From contig OZ251464.1 of assembly GCA_965242595.1 (NCBI GenBank), forward strand, positions 248,001-312,000: DNA of 64,000 nt. Reading direction: 5' to 3'. A program made the translations under genes and the position numbers. Under the pieces are notes generated by a model. That model saw only the letters and a program-made list of their open reading frames with translations, was not told where the DNA came from and ran no database searches. Shown one piece after another: positions 32,606 through 41,194 of the stretch; within the stretch, counting starts at the first letter, position 1; each line of letters begins with the position of its first letter. The stretch comes from SP197 sp965242595. GTDB lineage: Bacteria > Pseudomonadota > Alphaproteobacteria > SP197.

Positions 32606-33538
32606 TCAAGCCCGCGGATGAGCCTTGCGATAAACCTCCAGCAGGCCCTCGGCGTCCACCTCGGTATAACGCTGCGTGGTGGAAAGGCTGGCATGGCCCA
32701 GCAGCTCCTGAATGGTGCGCAGATCGGCGCCGCCGGCCAGCAGATGGGTGGCGAAGCTGTGGCGCATGGCGTGCGGCGTGGCGCTGGCCGGCAGGTCCAG
32801 CCGGGCGCGCAGGGCGCGAAAGCGCCGCTGCGCCACCGCCGCCGCCAGCCTGCCGCCGCGCGCGCCTACGAACAGCGGGCTTTCGGCCGGCGCGCCGTCG
32901 GGCCGGGCGGCCAGATAGGCATCCAGCGCGGCGCGCAGCCGCGGCAGCAACGGCACCATGCGCTCCTTGCCGCCCTTGCCGGCGATGGTCAGCGCCTCGC
33001 CGCTCAGCCGCAGCTGGCCAATATCCAGCGCCAGCGCCTCGCCGATGCGCAGGCCGGCGCCATAAAGCAGCATCAGCAGCGCCACATCGCGCAGCGCCAG
33101 CCAGCGCGGCCCCGCGCCGTCGTCGGCCAGCTGCAGCAGGTCGGTCGCCTCGTCGGGGGCCAGCGGACGCGGCACCGCGCGCGGCAGCTTCGGCGCCCGC
33201 ACGGCATCGATGGCCGGGTTGGAGGCCAGCCCGCGCCGGTCCAGATGGCGAAAGAAGCTTTTGACCGCCGACAGCGCGCGGGCCGTCGATGCGCGCGCCA
33301 GGCCACAGGCCACGCGCCGGGCCAGCCAGGCGCGGAAATCCGCCGGCCCCAGCCGTTGCAGCAGCGCCAGAGAAGGAAGCTGGCCGCGATGCTCGCCCAC
33401 GAAGCCCAGAAAGGCCGCCAGGTCGCGGCGATAGGCGGCCAGGGTGTGGGCCGAAGCGCGCCGCTCGCCCGCCAGCGCCTGCTGCCAGCCATCCAGCGCC
33501 GCCGCCACATCTTCGGCCAGGCCGCCGGCTATGGGCAC
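32606..33538 (-). CDS. xerC: tyrosine recombinase XerC
   Basis: Site-specific recombinase that resolves chromosome dimers at dif with XerD. The 310-residue protein has an N-terminal SAM-like core-binding domain (HTLAAYRRDLAAFLGF) and the catalytic set: Arg in AGLRIGEALAL, Lys in GKGGKER, HAMRHSFATHLL (H-x2-R), LGHASLSTTQRYTEV (His and nucleophile Tyr). It starts at GTG 33538, overlapping the DUF484 gene stop by 10 nt. The DUF484-xerC pairing is ancestral in proteobacteria, so this is the chromosomal Xer enzyme and not an integrase for the neighbouring AT-rich gene. Confidence 0.93.
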   Translation of the reverse strand: MPIAGGLAEDVAAALDGWQQALAGERRASAHTLAAYRRDLAAFLGFVGEHRGQLPSLALLQRLGPADFRAWLARRVACGLARASTARALSAVKSFFRHLDRRGLASNPAIDAVRAPKLPRAVPRPLAPDEATDLLQLADDGAGPRWLALRDVALLMLLYGAGLRIGEALALDIGQLRLSGEALTIAGKGGKERMVPLLPRLRAALDAYLAARPDGAPAESPLFVGARGGRLAAAVAQRRFRALRARLDLPASATPHAMRHSFATHLLAGGADLRTIQELLGHASLSTTQRYTEVDAEGLLEVYRKAHPRA

Positions 33539-34215
33539 GAAAAGCCCATCCTGGCCGCCAGGGCGTGTTCCAGCACCGCGGCAAGAAAGCGATAGAGGCC
33601 GGCGGGATCGCCCGGGCGAAAACGCGCGCCATCGCGCGAACCCAGGGCCAGCACGCCGCAGGGCAGGCCGCCGCGCCCGCCGAAGCGCGCCAGCGCCTCG
33701 CTGGCCACCAGGGCGCCGGCGGCCCCGAACAGCGCCTTGCCGCTGGCGGCCGGCGAGCGCAGCACAACGGCGCCCTCGCCCGCCAACAGCTGCGCCAGGG
33801 CGCCCGGCGGCAGGCAGCGCACGCCGCAGGCCACCCGCGCCTTGCCGCCCGGGCAATCGGTTTCCACCGCCAGCGCCACGGCATCGATGGCCAGAAGGCA
33901 GGCCAGATCCGAGGTGACGATCTCCACCAGCCGGTCCAGCGAGGCGGCGGAGATCACCGCCAGCGCCGCCCGGTGGATGCGGTCTTGCAGCGATTGCTGG
34001 CGCCTGGCCCGCTCCACCAGGTCGCCATGTTCCCGGCGCAGGCGCCGGATCAGATGCGCCTGCCAGTCCTCCACATTGGCGCCCAGGCGGCGGCGCGGCG
34101 GGGCCATCTCCTCCAGCAGCTCGGGGCGGGCGGCCAGGAAATCGGGATGGCGGCGCAGATAGCGCGCCACCTCGTCGGCCGCCATGTCGCCATCGGCAAG
34201 CGCCTTGCCGGCCAT
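33529..34215 (-). CDS. DUF484 family protein
   Basis: A 228-residue cytosolic protein with an N-terminal helical part (VARYLRRHPDFLAARPELLEEM), the hallmark of DUF484, then a GAF-like domain. The family is almost always encoded next to xerC and its role is unknown. It overlaps xerC by 10 nt and is 4 nt after the transaldolase-like gene. Confidence 0.88.
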   Translation of the reverse strand: MAGKALADGDMAADEVARYLRRHPDFLAARPELLEEMAPPRRRLGANVEDWQAHLIRRLRREHGDLVERARRQQSLQDRIHRAALAVISAASLDRLVEIVTSDLACLLAIDAVALAVETDCPGGKARVACGVRCLPPGALAQLLAGEGAVVLRSPAASGKALFGAAGALVASEALARFGGRGGLPCGVLALGSRDGARFRPGDPAGLYRFLAAVLEHALAARMGFSCP

Positions 34216-34219
34216 CGCG

Positions 34220-34876
34220 TCACAGGATGGCCTGGCCGGTCCTGCCCCAATCGGCCAGGAAGGCGGCCAGGCCCTTGTCGGTCAGCACATGGTCGGCCAG
34301 CTTGCGCAGCACGGCCCCCGGCAGGGTGGCGATGTCGGCGCCCAGCAGCGCCGCCTGGCGCAGATGAACCGGGCTGCGGATCGAGGCCACCAGCACCTCG
34401 GTCGAAAAGGCGGGATAGTTGTCGTAGATCGCCTTGATCTCGGAGATCAGCTCCATGCCGTCATGGCCGATATCGTCCAGGCGCCCGACGAAGGGCGAAA
34501 CGAAGGCGGCCCCGGCCTTGGCCGCCAGCAGCGCCTGATTGGCAGAGAAACACAAGGTGACGTTGACCGGCGTGCCCTCGTCGGCCAGCGCGCGGCAGGT
34601 CTTCAGGCCGGGCCAGGTCAGCGGCAGCTTGACGGCGATGTTGGGCGCCAGCGCGGCCAGCTTGCGGCCTTCGGCCAGCATCGCCGCTTCGTCTTCGGCC
34701 GCCACCTCGGCGCTGACCGGCCCGGCGACGGCGGCGCAGATCTCCCCCAGCACGGCGGCAAAGGGGCGCCCGGTCTTGGCGATCAGCGATGGGTTGGTGG
34801 TCACGCCATCCACCATGCCGGTGGCGGCCAGCTCGCGGATCTCCCCGCTATCGGCGCTGTCGATGAAAAACTTCAT
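34220..34876 (-). CDS. fructose-6-phosphate aldolase / small transaldolase
   Basis: A 218-residue TIM-barrel class I aldolase of the short transaldolase subfamily. It starts MKFFIDSADSGEIRELAATGMVDGVTTNPSLI. The Schiff-base lysine is in NIAVKLPLTWPG, and NVTLCFSANQALLAAKAGA and SPFVGRLDDIG are conserved. Proteins of this size can act either as transaldolase in the pentose-phosphate pathway or as fructose-6-phosphate aldolase; the two cannot be separated by eye. It is divergent from priA, with 68 nt between them. Confidence 0.9.
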   Translation of the reverse strand: MKFFIDSADSGEIRELAATGMVDGVTTNPSLIAKTGRPFAAVLGEICAAVAGPVSAEVAAEDEAAMLAEGRKLAALAPNIAVKLPLTWPGLKTCRALADEGTPVNVTLCFSANQALLAAKAGAAFVSPFVGRLDDIGHDGMELISEIKAIYDNYPAFSTEVLVASIRSPVHLRQAALLGADIATLPGAVLRKLADHVLTDKGLAAFLADWGRTGQAIL

Positions 34877-34944
34877 GGCCGCTGCCGCCGCTTCGTGGTC
34901 CGGGCCTTTTGGGGCGCTCCCCCGCCAGGGCTAAAGTGTAGCCC

Positions 34945-37140
34945 ATGGCCCGCGACGATGCCACCGCGCAAGCCCGGCGCCACAGCGTGCGGGTGCTGCT
35001 GCCGCGCCCGCTGCCCGCCTACGATTATGCCGTGCCGGCCCGGCTGGCGGATCGGCTGGTGCCGGGCAGCATCGTGCGCGTGCCGCTGGGCGGGCGCCAG
35101 ACCACGGGCGTAGTCTGGGGCGCTGGTGGCGGTGCCATCGCCCCCGCCCGGCTGCGCGAGATCGCCGATCTTTACCGCATCCCGCCGCTGCGGGCGGATT
35201 TCCGCGCCTTTCTGTCGCGGGTGGCGTCCTACACGGTGCGCGAGGAAGGCGAGGTGCTGCGCCTGGCGCTGCGCGCCCCAGCCGCCCTGGAGCCGCCCCG
35301 CCCGCTGCGCGCCTTGCGGCTGGCCGGCCCGGCACCGGCGCGAACGACGCCGGCCCGGGAACGGGTGCTGGCGGCGATGGCCGACGGCCTGGCGCGGACG
35401 GCGGGCGAGATCGCGATGCTGGCGGGGGTATCGCCCGCCGTCGTCAAGGGCCTGGCGGCGGCCGGCAGCCTGCGGGAAGAGATGCTGCCGCCCCCGCCCG
35501 CCTTCCCGCCGCCCTGCCCGGAGCAGGCGGGGCCGCGCCTTTCCGGTCAGCAACAAGCGGCGGCCGAGGTTCTGGCGGCGGCCGTGGCCGGCGACGGCTT
35601 CCAGGCGCTGCTGCTGGAAGGCGTGGCCGGCGCGGGCAAGACCGAGGTCTATTTCGAGGCGGTGGCGGCGGCCTTGCGGCGTGGGCGCCAGGTGCTGGTG
35701 CTGCTGCCGGAAATCGCCCTTGGCGCCCAGTTCCTGGCCCGCTTCGAAGCCCGCTTCGGTGCCCCCCCGGCCGCCTGGCATTCCGACCTTTCGCCCCGGC
35801 AGCGCGCCCGCGTGTGGCGCGGCGTCGCCACCGGCCAGGCGCGGGCGGTGGCCGGGGCGCGCTCGGCGCTGTTCCTGCCGTTCGCCGATCTGGGCCTGAT
35901 CGTGGTCGATGAGGAACACGACGGCTCCTACAAGCAGGACGACGGCGTCTGCTACCACGCCCGCGACATGGCGGTGCTGCGGGCCAGCCTGGAGGGCGTG
36001 CCGGCGGTGCTGGCTTCGGCGACGCCGTCGCTGGAAACGCTGGCCAATGTGGATCGCGCCCGCTATCGCCGCCTCCACCTGCCCAACCGCCACGCCCGCG
36101 CCGCCCTGCCCCGCATCGCGGCCGTGGACATGGTCCGCCACGGGCCGGAACGCGGCTGCTGGCTGTCGCCGCCCCTGCTGCAGGTGCTGGCGGAGACGCT
36201 GGCGGGCGGCGAACAGGCGCTGCTTTATCTCAACCGGCGCGGCTATGCCCCGCTGACCCTGTGCCGGGCCTGCGGCCACCGCCTGGCCTGCCCCCATTGC
36301 ACCGCCTGGCTGGTGGAACATCGCCACCCGCAAAGGCTGCAATGCCATCATTGCGGCATCAGGGTGCCGCTGCCCGCCGCCTGCCCCGCCTGCGGCGCGG
36401 CGGACAGGCTGGCGGCCTGCGGGCCGGGGGTGGAGCGGCTGGCGGAAGAGGTGGCGACGCGCTTTCCCGACGCCCGCTGCGAGATCATGGCCTCCGACAC
36501 GCTGGCCGGCCCGGCCGCCATGGCGGAGCTGGTGGCGCGCATGGCGGCCCATCGCATCGACATCCTGATCGGCACCCAGATCGCCGCCAAAGGCCACCAC
36601 TTTCCGCTGCTGACGGCGGTCGGCGTCGTCGATGCCGATCTGGGCCTGGAAGGCGGCGATCCCCGCGCCATGGAGCGCACCTGGCAGTTGCTGCACCAGG
36701 TGGCGGGGCGCGCCGGGCGCGAGGAGCGGCCCGGCCGCGTGCTGTTGCAAACCTACGATATCCGCCATCCGGTGATGCGGGCCCTGGTCTCCGGCGACCG
36801 CGAAGGCTTCCTGGCGCGCGAAAAGCAGAACCGGCAGCGGGGCGGCCTGCCGCCCTATGGCCGCCTGGCGGCGGTGGTGGTGAGCGGCTCCGACGCCCAG
36901 CGCACCCGTCGCCTGGCCCAGGCGCTGGCGAGCAATGCGCCCCAGGGCGACGGCCTTGCCACCTTCGGCCCGGCGCCCGCGCCGCTGGCCGTGCTGCGCG
37001 GGCGCCACCGCTGGCGGCTGCTGGTGAAGGCCAGCCGCCGGGCGCCGCTGCAGGACGCGCTGCGCCGCTGGCTGGCGATGGCGAAGCCGCAGGGCGATCT
37101 GCGCCTGCGCGTCGACGTCGATCCGTTGACCTTCCTGTAG
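34945..37140 (+). CDS. priA: primosomal replication restart helicase
   Basis: 3'-to-5' helicase that reloads the replisome at stalled forks. The 731-residue protein has the N-terminal 3'-DNA-binding domain (VRVLLPRPLPAYDYAVP). Walker A is GVAGAGKTE, Walker B is VVDEEHDGSYKQ, and the zinc domain has eight cysteines (CRACGHRLACPHC...CHHCG...CPACG). QIAAKGHHFPLL and the Arg finger region VAGRAGREERPG follow. All family elements are present. It is convergent with the carbonic anhydrase gene. Confidence 0.95.
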   Translation: MARDDATAQARRHSVRVLLPRPLPAYDYAVPARLADRLVPGSIVRVPLGGRQTTGVVWGAGGGAIAPARLREIADLYRIPPLRADFRAFLSRVASYTVREEGEVLRLALRAPAALEPPRPLRALRLAGPAPARTTPARERVLAAMADGLARTAGEIAMLAGVSPAVVKGLAAAGSLREEMLPPPPAFPPPCPEQAGPRLSGQQQAAAEVLAAAVAGDGFQALLLEGVAGAGKTEVYFEAVAAALRRGRQVLVLLPEIALGAQFLARFEARFGAPPAAWHSDLSPRQRARVWRGVATGQARAVAGARSALFLPFADLGLIVVDEEHDGSYKQDDGVCYHARDMAVLRASLEGVPAVLASATPSLETLANVDRARYRRLHLPNRHARAALPRIAAVDMVRHGPERGCWLSPPLLQVLAETLAGGEQALLYLNRRGYAPLTLCRACGHRLACPHCTAWLVEHRHPQRLQCHHCGIRVPLPAACPACGAADRLAACGPGVERLAEEVATRFPDARCEIMASDTLAGPAAMAELVARMAAHRIDILIGTQIAAKGHHFPLLTAVGVVDADLGLEGGDPRAMERTWQLLHQVAGRAGREERPGRVLLQTYDIRHPVMRALVSGDREGFLAREKQNRQRGGLPPYGRLAAVVVSGSDAQRTRRLAQALASNAPQGDGLATFGPAPAPLAVLRGRHRWRLLVKASRRAPLQDALRRWLAMAKPQGDLRLRVDVDPLTFL

Positions 37141-37161
37141 CGCCCGACGCCCGCGCTGCCC

Positions 37162-37938
37162 CTATTGCAGCACCAGCCTGGCGCCGGTGGGCTGAAGCGG
37201 GCGGTTGTTGGGGCCGCCCATGGCCCGGGCGAACGCCTCCAGCTGCCGCTTCGATGCCTGGAGCGGCTGCTTCATCACCAGCCAGCGCACGCCTTCCGTG
37301 CAGGGCGGCGTCGTCAACGAGCCGTTGACATAGTAGTAGCCGCGCCCGGCGGGCAGAAGGCCGGTGGCGGCGATGGGCGCTGGCAGGGTGCGCATGTCGC
37401 CGGCGCGCTGCGGCAGCGCCTCCTCCATCGCGGCCAGCGCCGGGTTGGCCTTGCCCTGTTCCAGCATGACCGCAACCACCGCCATCTCGCCGTCGTCGAC
37501 ATGGACGAAATGCGCCTCCATCGCGAAGGCCTTGCCGTCGATCCGGTGTTCGCTGGGCGTGTGGAAGTGAAGTTGCAGCAGGGCAAAGCGGCGCCGGCCC
37601 AGGGCGATGGCGCTGCCCTGGGCCCAGGGCAGCATGACGGTGTGCCCGTTGTTCACGATGCGCTGGCCACCGGCGCGGTAATCGAAGCGCAGCGGCGCCA
37701 GGCCGGCTTCGACGAAACCGGTGAGGTCGATGGGCGACTGGTTGCTGCCCTCGCAGGCGCGGTAGCGCGGCGACAGCGAGGCCCAGTGCGCCGGCCCCCT
37801 GGCGCCGGCATAGCCCCACTCTGCCGCTTGTGCGCCGGCCGGGCAGCAAAGCGCAAGCCCGCCGGCGGCGGTGACAGAGGCTGCCGAAGCGGCCGCCATG
37901 AAGCGGCGGCGCGTGAGCGCACCCTTGTCGTCGGCCAT
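37162..37938 (-). CDS. alpha-carbonic anhydrase, Tat-exported
   Basis: Zinc enzyme that interconverts CO2 and bicarbonate, here in the periplasm. The 258-residue precursor has a twin-arginine signal (TRRRFMAAASAASVTAAGG). The alpha-class features are NQSPIDL, the zinc histidines in LQLHFHTPSEH and EAHFVHV, and the TTPPCTEGVRW loop. The start at 37938 is supported by a GGGAGG ribosome site and the intact Tat signal. Two Cys (CEGSNQSP and PPCTEG) match the usual disulfide. It is divergent from atpH across a region with short tandem repeats. Confidence 0.93.
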   Translation of the reverse strand: MADDKGALTRRRFMAAASAASVTAAGGLALCCPAGAQAAEWGYAGARGPAHWASLSPRYRACEGSNQSPIDLTGFVEAGLAPLRFDYRAGGQRIVNNGHTVMLPWAQGSAIALGRRRFALLQLHFHTPSEHRIDGKAFAMEAHFVHVDDGEMAVVAVMLEQGKANPALAAMEEALPQRAGDMRTLPAPIAATGLLPAGRGYYYVNGSLTTPPCTEGVRWLVMKQPLQASKRQLEAFARAMGGPNNRPLQPTGARLVLQ

Positions 37939-38001
37939 GACGAGCCTCCCCTGCCGCGCTGTGGCGACGCTAGCGGAAGGATGAGCGCGGGCACAATGTA
38001 A

Positions 38002-38043
38002 CGATCCTGGGGAACGATCCTTCGGGGAGCGGTCCTTCGGGCG
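38002..38043. repeat. three imperfect tandem repeats in the carbonic anhydrase/atpH divergent region
   Basis: CGATCCTGGGGA (38002-38013), CGATCCTTCGGGGAG (38015-38029) and CGGTCCTTCGGGCG (38030-38043) follow each other. They lie 64 nt upstream of the carbonic anhydrase start and about 150 nt upstream of atpH. They may be operator repeats or slippage products. Confidence 0.4.
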
Positions 38044-38188
38044 CGCTGTTGCGCGGCACGGCGCCCTGTGATACCACCGCCGCGCTCGGGGCCGGGGCAT
38101 GCTCTCCGGGAGGGGCGCCGCGTCCCTTCTGTGCCCGGGCCTTCTGCGCCCGGTGCGCAGGCGAGCCAGAGTGAGGGGCCTTCGTTTC

Positions 38189-38749
38189 GTGGGCAATGGC
38201 GACAGTTCCGTCACGGGCCTTTCGGGCCGCTATGCGCGCGCGCTGTTCGAGCTCGCCGACGAGGCAGGCGCGCTCGACGCGGTGGCGGACGACCTGCGAA
38301 GCCTGTCGCGGGCGCTGGAAGACTCGCCCGATCTCGCCCGCCTGGTGGCCAGCCCGGTGCTCTCGCGCGATGAGCAGGGCCGCGCCATGGCGGCGGTGCT
38401 GGCGGCCATGCAGGCCCGGCCCCTGACCGCCAGAACGGTGGCCCTGCTGGCCCGGCGGCGGCGGCTGTTCGCGCTGGCCGCCATCGCTGCCGACTATCTG
38501 CGTCTGCTGGCCGCCCGGCGCGGCGAGGTGGCGGCGAAGGTGGTCTCGGCCCGCCCGCTGACCGCCGGCGAGGGCGAGCGGCTGCGGCGCGCGCTGAAGA
38601 TGGCGGCCGGGCGCGAGGTGGCGATCGAGGCCAGCGTCGATCCCGGGCTTGTCGGCGGATTGATCGTCGCCATCGGCTCGCGCATGCTCGATGGCTCGAT
38701 CCGCACCAAACTGCAACGTCTCGAGCTTGCGATGAAAGGGGCTGGCTGA
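38189..38749 (+). CDS. atpH: ATP synthase F1 delta subunit
   Basis: Peripheral-stalk subunit joining F1 to F0. The 186-residue product contains SGRYARALFELADEAGALDAV near the N-terminus and DPGLVGGLIVAIGSRMLDGSIRTKLQRL at the C-terminus. The start was set at GTG 38189, which has GAGGGG upstream and gives the normal length; an ATG-initiated frame from 38099 would add unconserved Arg-rich residues. The stop shares a base with atpA (TGATG). It is the first gene of the alphaproteobacterial atpHAGDC operon. Confidence 0.93.
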   Translation: MGNGDSSVTGLSGRYARALFELADEAGALDAVADDLRSLSRALEDSPDLARLVASPVLSRDEQGRAMAAVLAAMQARPLTARTVALLARRRRLFALAAIAADYLRLLAARRGEVAAKVVSARPLTAGEGERLRRALKMAAGREVAIEASVDPGLVGGLIVAIGSRMLDGSIRTKLQRLELAMKGAG

Positions 38750-40281
38750 TGGATATCCGTGCCGCCGAGATCTCTTCGATCATCAAGGACCAGATCGCCA
38801 ATTTCGGCACCGAGGCAGAGGTTGCCGAAGTTGGGCGCGTGCTGTCGGTGGGCGACGGCATCGCCCGCGTCCACGGCCTCGATCGTGTGCAGGCCGGCGA
38901 AATGGTGGAATTTCCGGGCGGTGTGCCGGGCATGGCGCTGAACCTGGAAAGCGACAATGTCGGCATCGTGATCTTCGGCAGCGACCGCGACATTCTGGAA
39001 GGCGCCATCGTCAAACGCACCGGCGCCATCGTCGATGTGCCGGTAGGCAAGGAGCTGCTGGGCCGGGTGGTCGATGCCCTGGGCAACCCCATCGACGGCA
39101 AGGGCGCCATTGCCGGCAGCGAGCGCCGCCGCATCGAGGTCAAGGCGCCCGGCATCGTCCCGCGCCGATCGGTGAGCGAGCCGATGCAGACCGGATTGAA
39201 GGCCCTGGATGCCCTGGTTCCCATCGGGCGTGGCCAGCGCGAACTCATCATCGGCGACCGCCAGACGGGAAAGACGGCGGTGGCCGTCGATACCATCGTC
39301 AACCAGAAACAGAACTGGGAGTCGGGCGACGAGAAAAAGCGCCTCTATTGCATCTATGTCGCCATCGGGCAGAAACGTTCCACCGTCGCCCAGATCGTCA
39401 AGGCGCTGGAGGACAACGGCGCCATGGCCTATACCACCATCGTCGCCGCCACCGCCTCCGATCCGGCGCCGATGCAGTTCCTGGCGCCCTATGCCGGCTG
39501 TGCCATCGGCGAGTATTTCCGCGACAACGGCATGCACGCCCTGGTGATCTACGACGACCTTTCCAAACAGGCCGTCTCCTATCGCCAGGTGTCGCTGCTG
39601 TTGCGCCGCCCGCCGGGCCGCGAAGCCTATCCGGGCGATGTTTTCTATCTCCATTCGCGGCTGCTGGAGCGGGCCGCCAAGATGAACGACGATTTCGGCG
39701 GCGGCTCGCTGACCGCCCTGCCGGTGGTGGAAACCCAGGCCTCCGACGTCTCGGCCTATATCCCCACCAATGTCATCTCGATCACCGACGGCCAGATCTT
39801 CTTGGAATCGGAGCTTTTCTATCAAGGCATCCGCCCGGCCATCAATGTCGGCATTTCGGTCTCGCGGGTGGGTTCGGCGGCCCAGACCAAGGCCATGAAG
39901 AAGGTCGCCGGCTCCATCAAGCTGGAGCTCGCCCAATATCGCGAGATGGCCGCCTTCGCCCAGTTCGCATCCGACCTCGACGCATCCACTCAACGTCTGC
40001 TGGCGCGCGGCGAACGCCTGACCGAACTGTTGAAGCAGGGCCAGTTCCAGCCCATGGCGATGGAGGAGCAGGTGGCGTCCATCTTCGCCGGCGTCAACGG
40101 CTATCTGGACCGGCTGCCGCCGGCGGCCGTCACCCGCTACGAGGCCCGGATGCTGGATGCGCTGCGCGCTGGCGGGGCCGACATTCTGGAGGCGATCCGC
40201 TCCAGCGGCGAGCTCGGCGACGACGTGGCGGCCCGGCTCAAGGCCTTCCTGGACGATTTCACCGCGTCCTTCGCGGCCTGA
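38749..40281 (+). CDS. atpA: ATP synthase F1 alpha subunit
   Basis: Non-catalytic nucleotide-binding subunit of F1. The 510-residue protein starts MDIRAAEISSIIKDQI, with Walker A GDRQTGKT and the alpha signature PAINVGISVSRVGSAAQ. Length is standard. It is followed after 10 nt by atpG. Confidence 0.97.
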   Translation: MDIRAAEISSIIKDQIANFGTEAEVAEVGRVLSVGDGIARVHGLDRVQAGEMVEFPGGVPGMALNLESDNVGIVIFGSDRDILEGAIVKRTGAIVDVPVGKELLGRVVDALGNPIDGKGAIAGSERRRIEVKAPGIVPRRSVSEPMQTGLKALDALVPIGRGQRELIIGDRQTGKTAVAVDTIVNQKQNWESGDEKKRLYCIYVAIGQKRSTVAQIVKALEDNGAMAYTTIVAATASDPAPMQFLAPYAGCAIGEYFRDNGMHALVIYDDLSKQAVSYRQVSLLLRRPPGREAYPGDVFYLHSRLLERAAKMNDDFGGGSLTALPVVETQASDVSAYIPTNVISITDGQIFLESELFYQGIRPAINVGISVSRVGSAAQTKAMKKVAGSIKLELAQYREMAAFAQFASDLDASTQRLLARGERLTELLKQGQFQPMAMEEQVASIFAGVNGYLDRLPPAAVTRYEARMLDALRAGGADILEAIRSSGELGDDVAARLKAFLDDFTASFAA

Positions 40282-40291
40282 CGGAGGAGCG

Positions 40292-41167
40292 ATGGCCAAT
40301 CTCAAGGCGCTGCGCACGCGCATCAACAGCGTGCGCTCGACCCGCAAGATCACCAGCGCCATGAAGATGGTGGCGGCCGCCCGGCTGCGCCGCGCCCAGG
40401 ACGAGGCGGAACAGGCGCGCCCCTATGCCGAGCGCATGGCGCGCATGATGGCTTCGCTGGCCGGCGCCTTCGCCGGGCGCCCCGACGCGCCGCCGCTGCT
40501 GGCCGGCAACGGCGCCGATGGGGTGCATCTGCTGGTGGTCGTCACCTCCGATCGCGGCCTGTGCGGCAGCTTCAACGTCAATGCGGTGCGTGCCGCCCGG
40601 CGGCGCATCGCCCAGCTGCGGGGCGAAGGGCGCCAGGCAAAGCTGCTGTGCCTGGGCCGCAAGGGCCGCGACCTGCTGCGGCGCGAGTTCGGCGAGATCG
40701 TCGTCGAGACCTCCTCCGGCCTCGACAAGGGCTTTTCCTACCGCACGGCCGCTGGCATCGCAGAGGCGATCGCGGCCCGCTTCGCCGCCGGCGAGTTCGA
40801 TGTCTGCCAGCTGGTCTACAACCGCTTCGTGTCGGTGATGGCCCAGGCCGTCACCTGGCAGCCGCTCATCCCCCAGCCCGCCGCCGCCGATCCCGCCGCC
40901 GAGCTGAAGGGGGCGGCCTATATCTTCGAACCCGACGAGTTCGCCATCCTGGAGAGGCTGCTGCCGCGCAATATGGGCGTGCAGGTGTTCCGTTCTCTGC
41001 TGGAAAGCCGGGCCTCGGAGCACGCCGCGCGCATGACGGCGATGGACAGCGCCACCCGCAACGCCGGCGACATGATCGAGCGCCTGAACCTGCTCTACAA
41101 CCGCACCCGCCAGGCCGCGATCACCACCGAAATCACCGAAATCGTGTCGGGCGCCGAGGCGCTCTGA
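40292..41167 (+). CDS. atpG: ATP synthase F1 gamma subunit
   Basis: Central rotor shaft of F1. The 291-residue protein begins MANLKALRTRINSVRSTRKITSAMKMVAAARLRRAQ, shown here only as the family's typical N-terminal helix. It ends with the conserved C-terminal helix AMDSATRNAGDMIERLNLLY. The start is preceded by GGAGG. Confidence 0.96.
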   Translation: MANLKALRTRINSVRSTRKITSAMKMVAAARLRRAQDEAEQARPYAERMARMMASLAGAFAGRPDAPPLLAGNGADGVHLLVVVTSDRGLCGSFNVNAVRAARRRIAQLRGEGRQAKLLCLGRKGRDLLRREFGEIVVETSSGLDKGFSYRTAAGIAEAIAARFAAGEFDVCQLVYNRFVSVMAQAVTWQPLIPQPAAADPAAELKGAAYIFEPDEFAILERLLPRNMGVQVFRSLLESRASEHAARMTAMDSATRNAGDMIERLNLLYNRTRQAAITTEITEIVSGAEAL

Positions 41168-41194
41168 GGCGAGGGGAAGCATGGGAGGGACGCC

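Noticed and set aside
32606..33538. Tyrosine recombinase as integrase of the AT-rich island next to it
   Set aside because: It is the chromosomal XerC: GC-rich like the host, coupled to DUF484 as in other proteobacteria. No attachment-site repeat was seen around the island.
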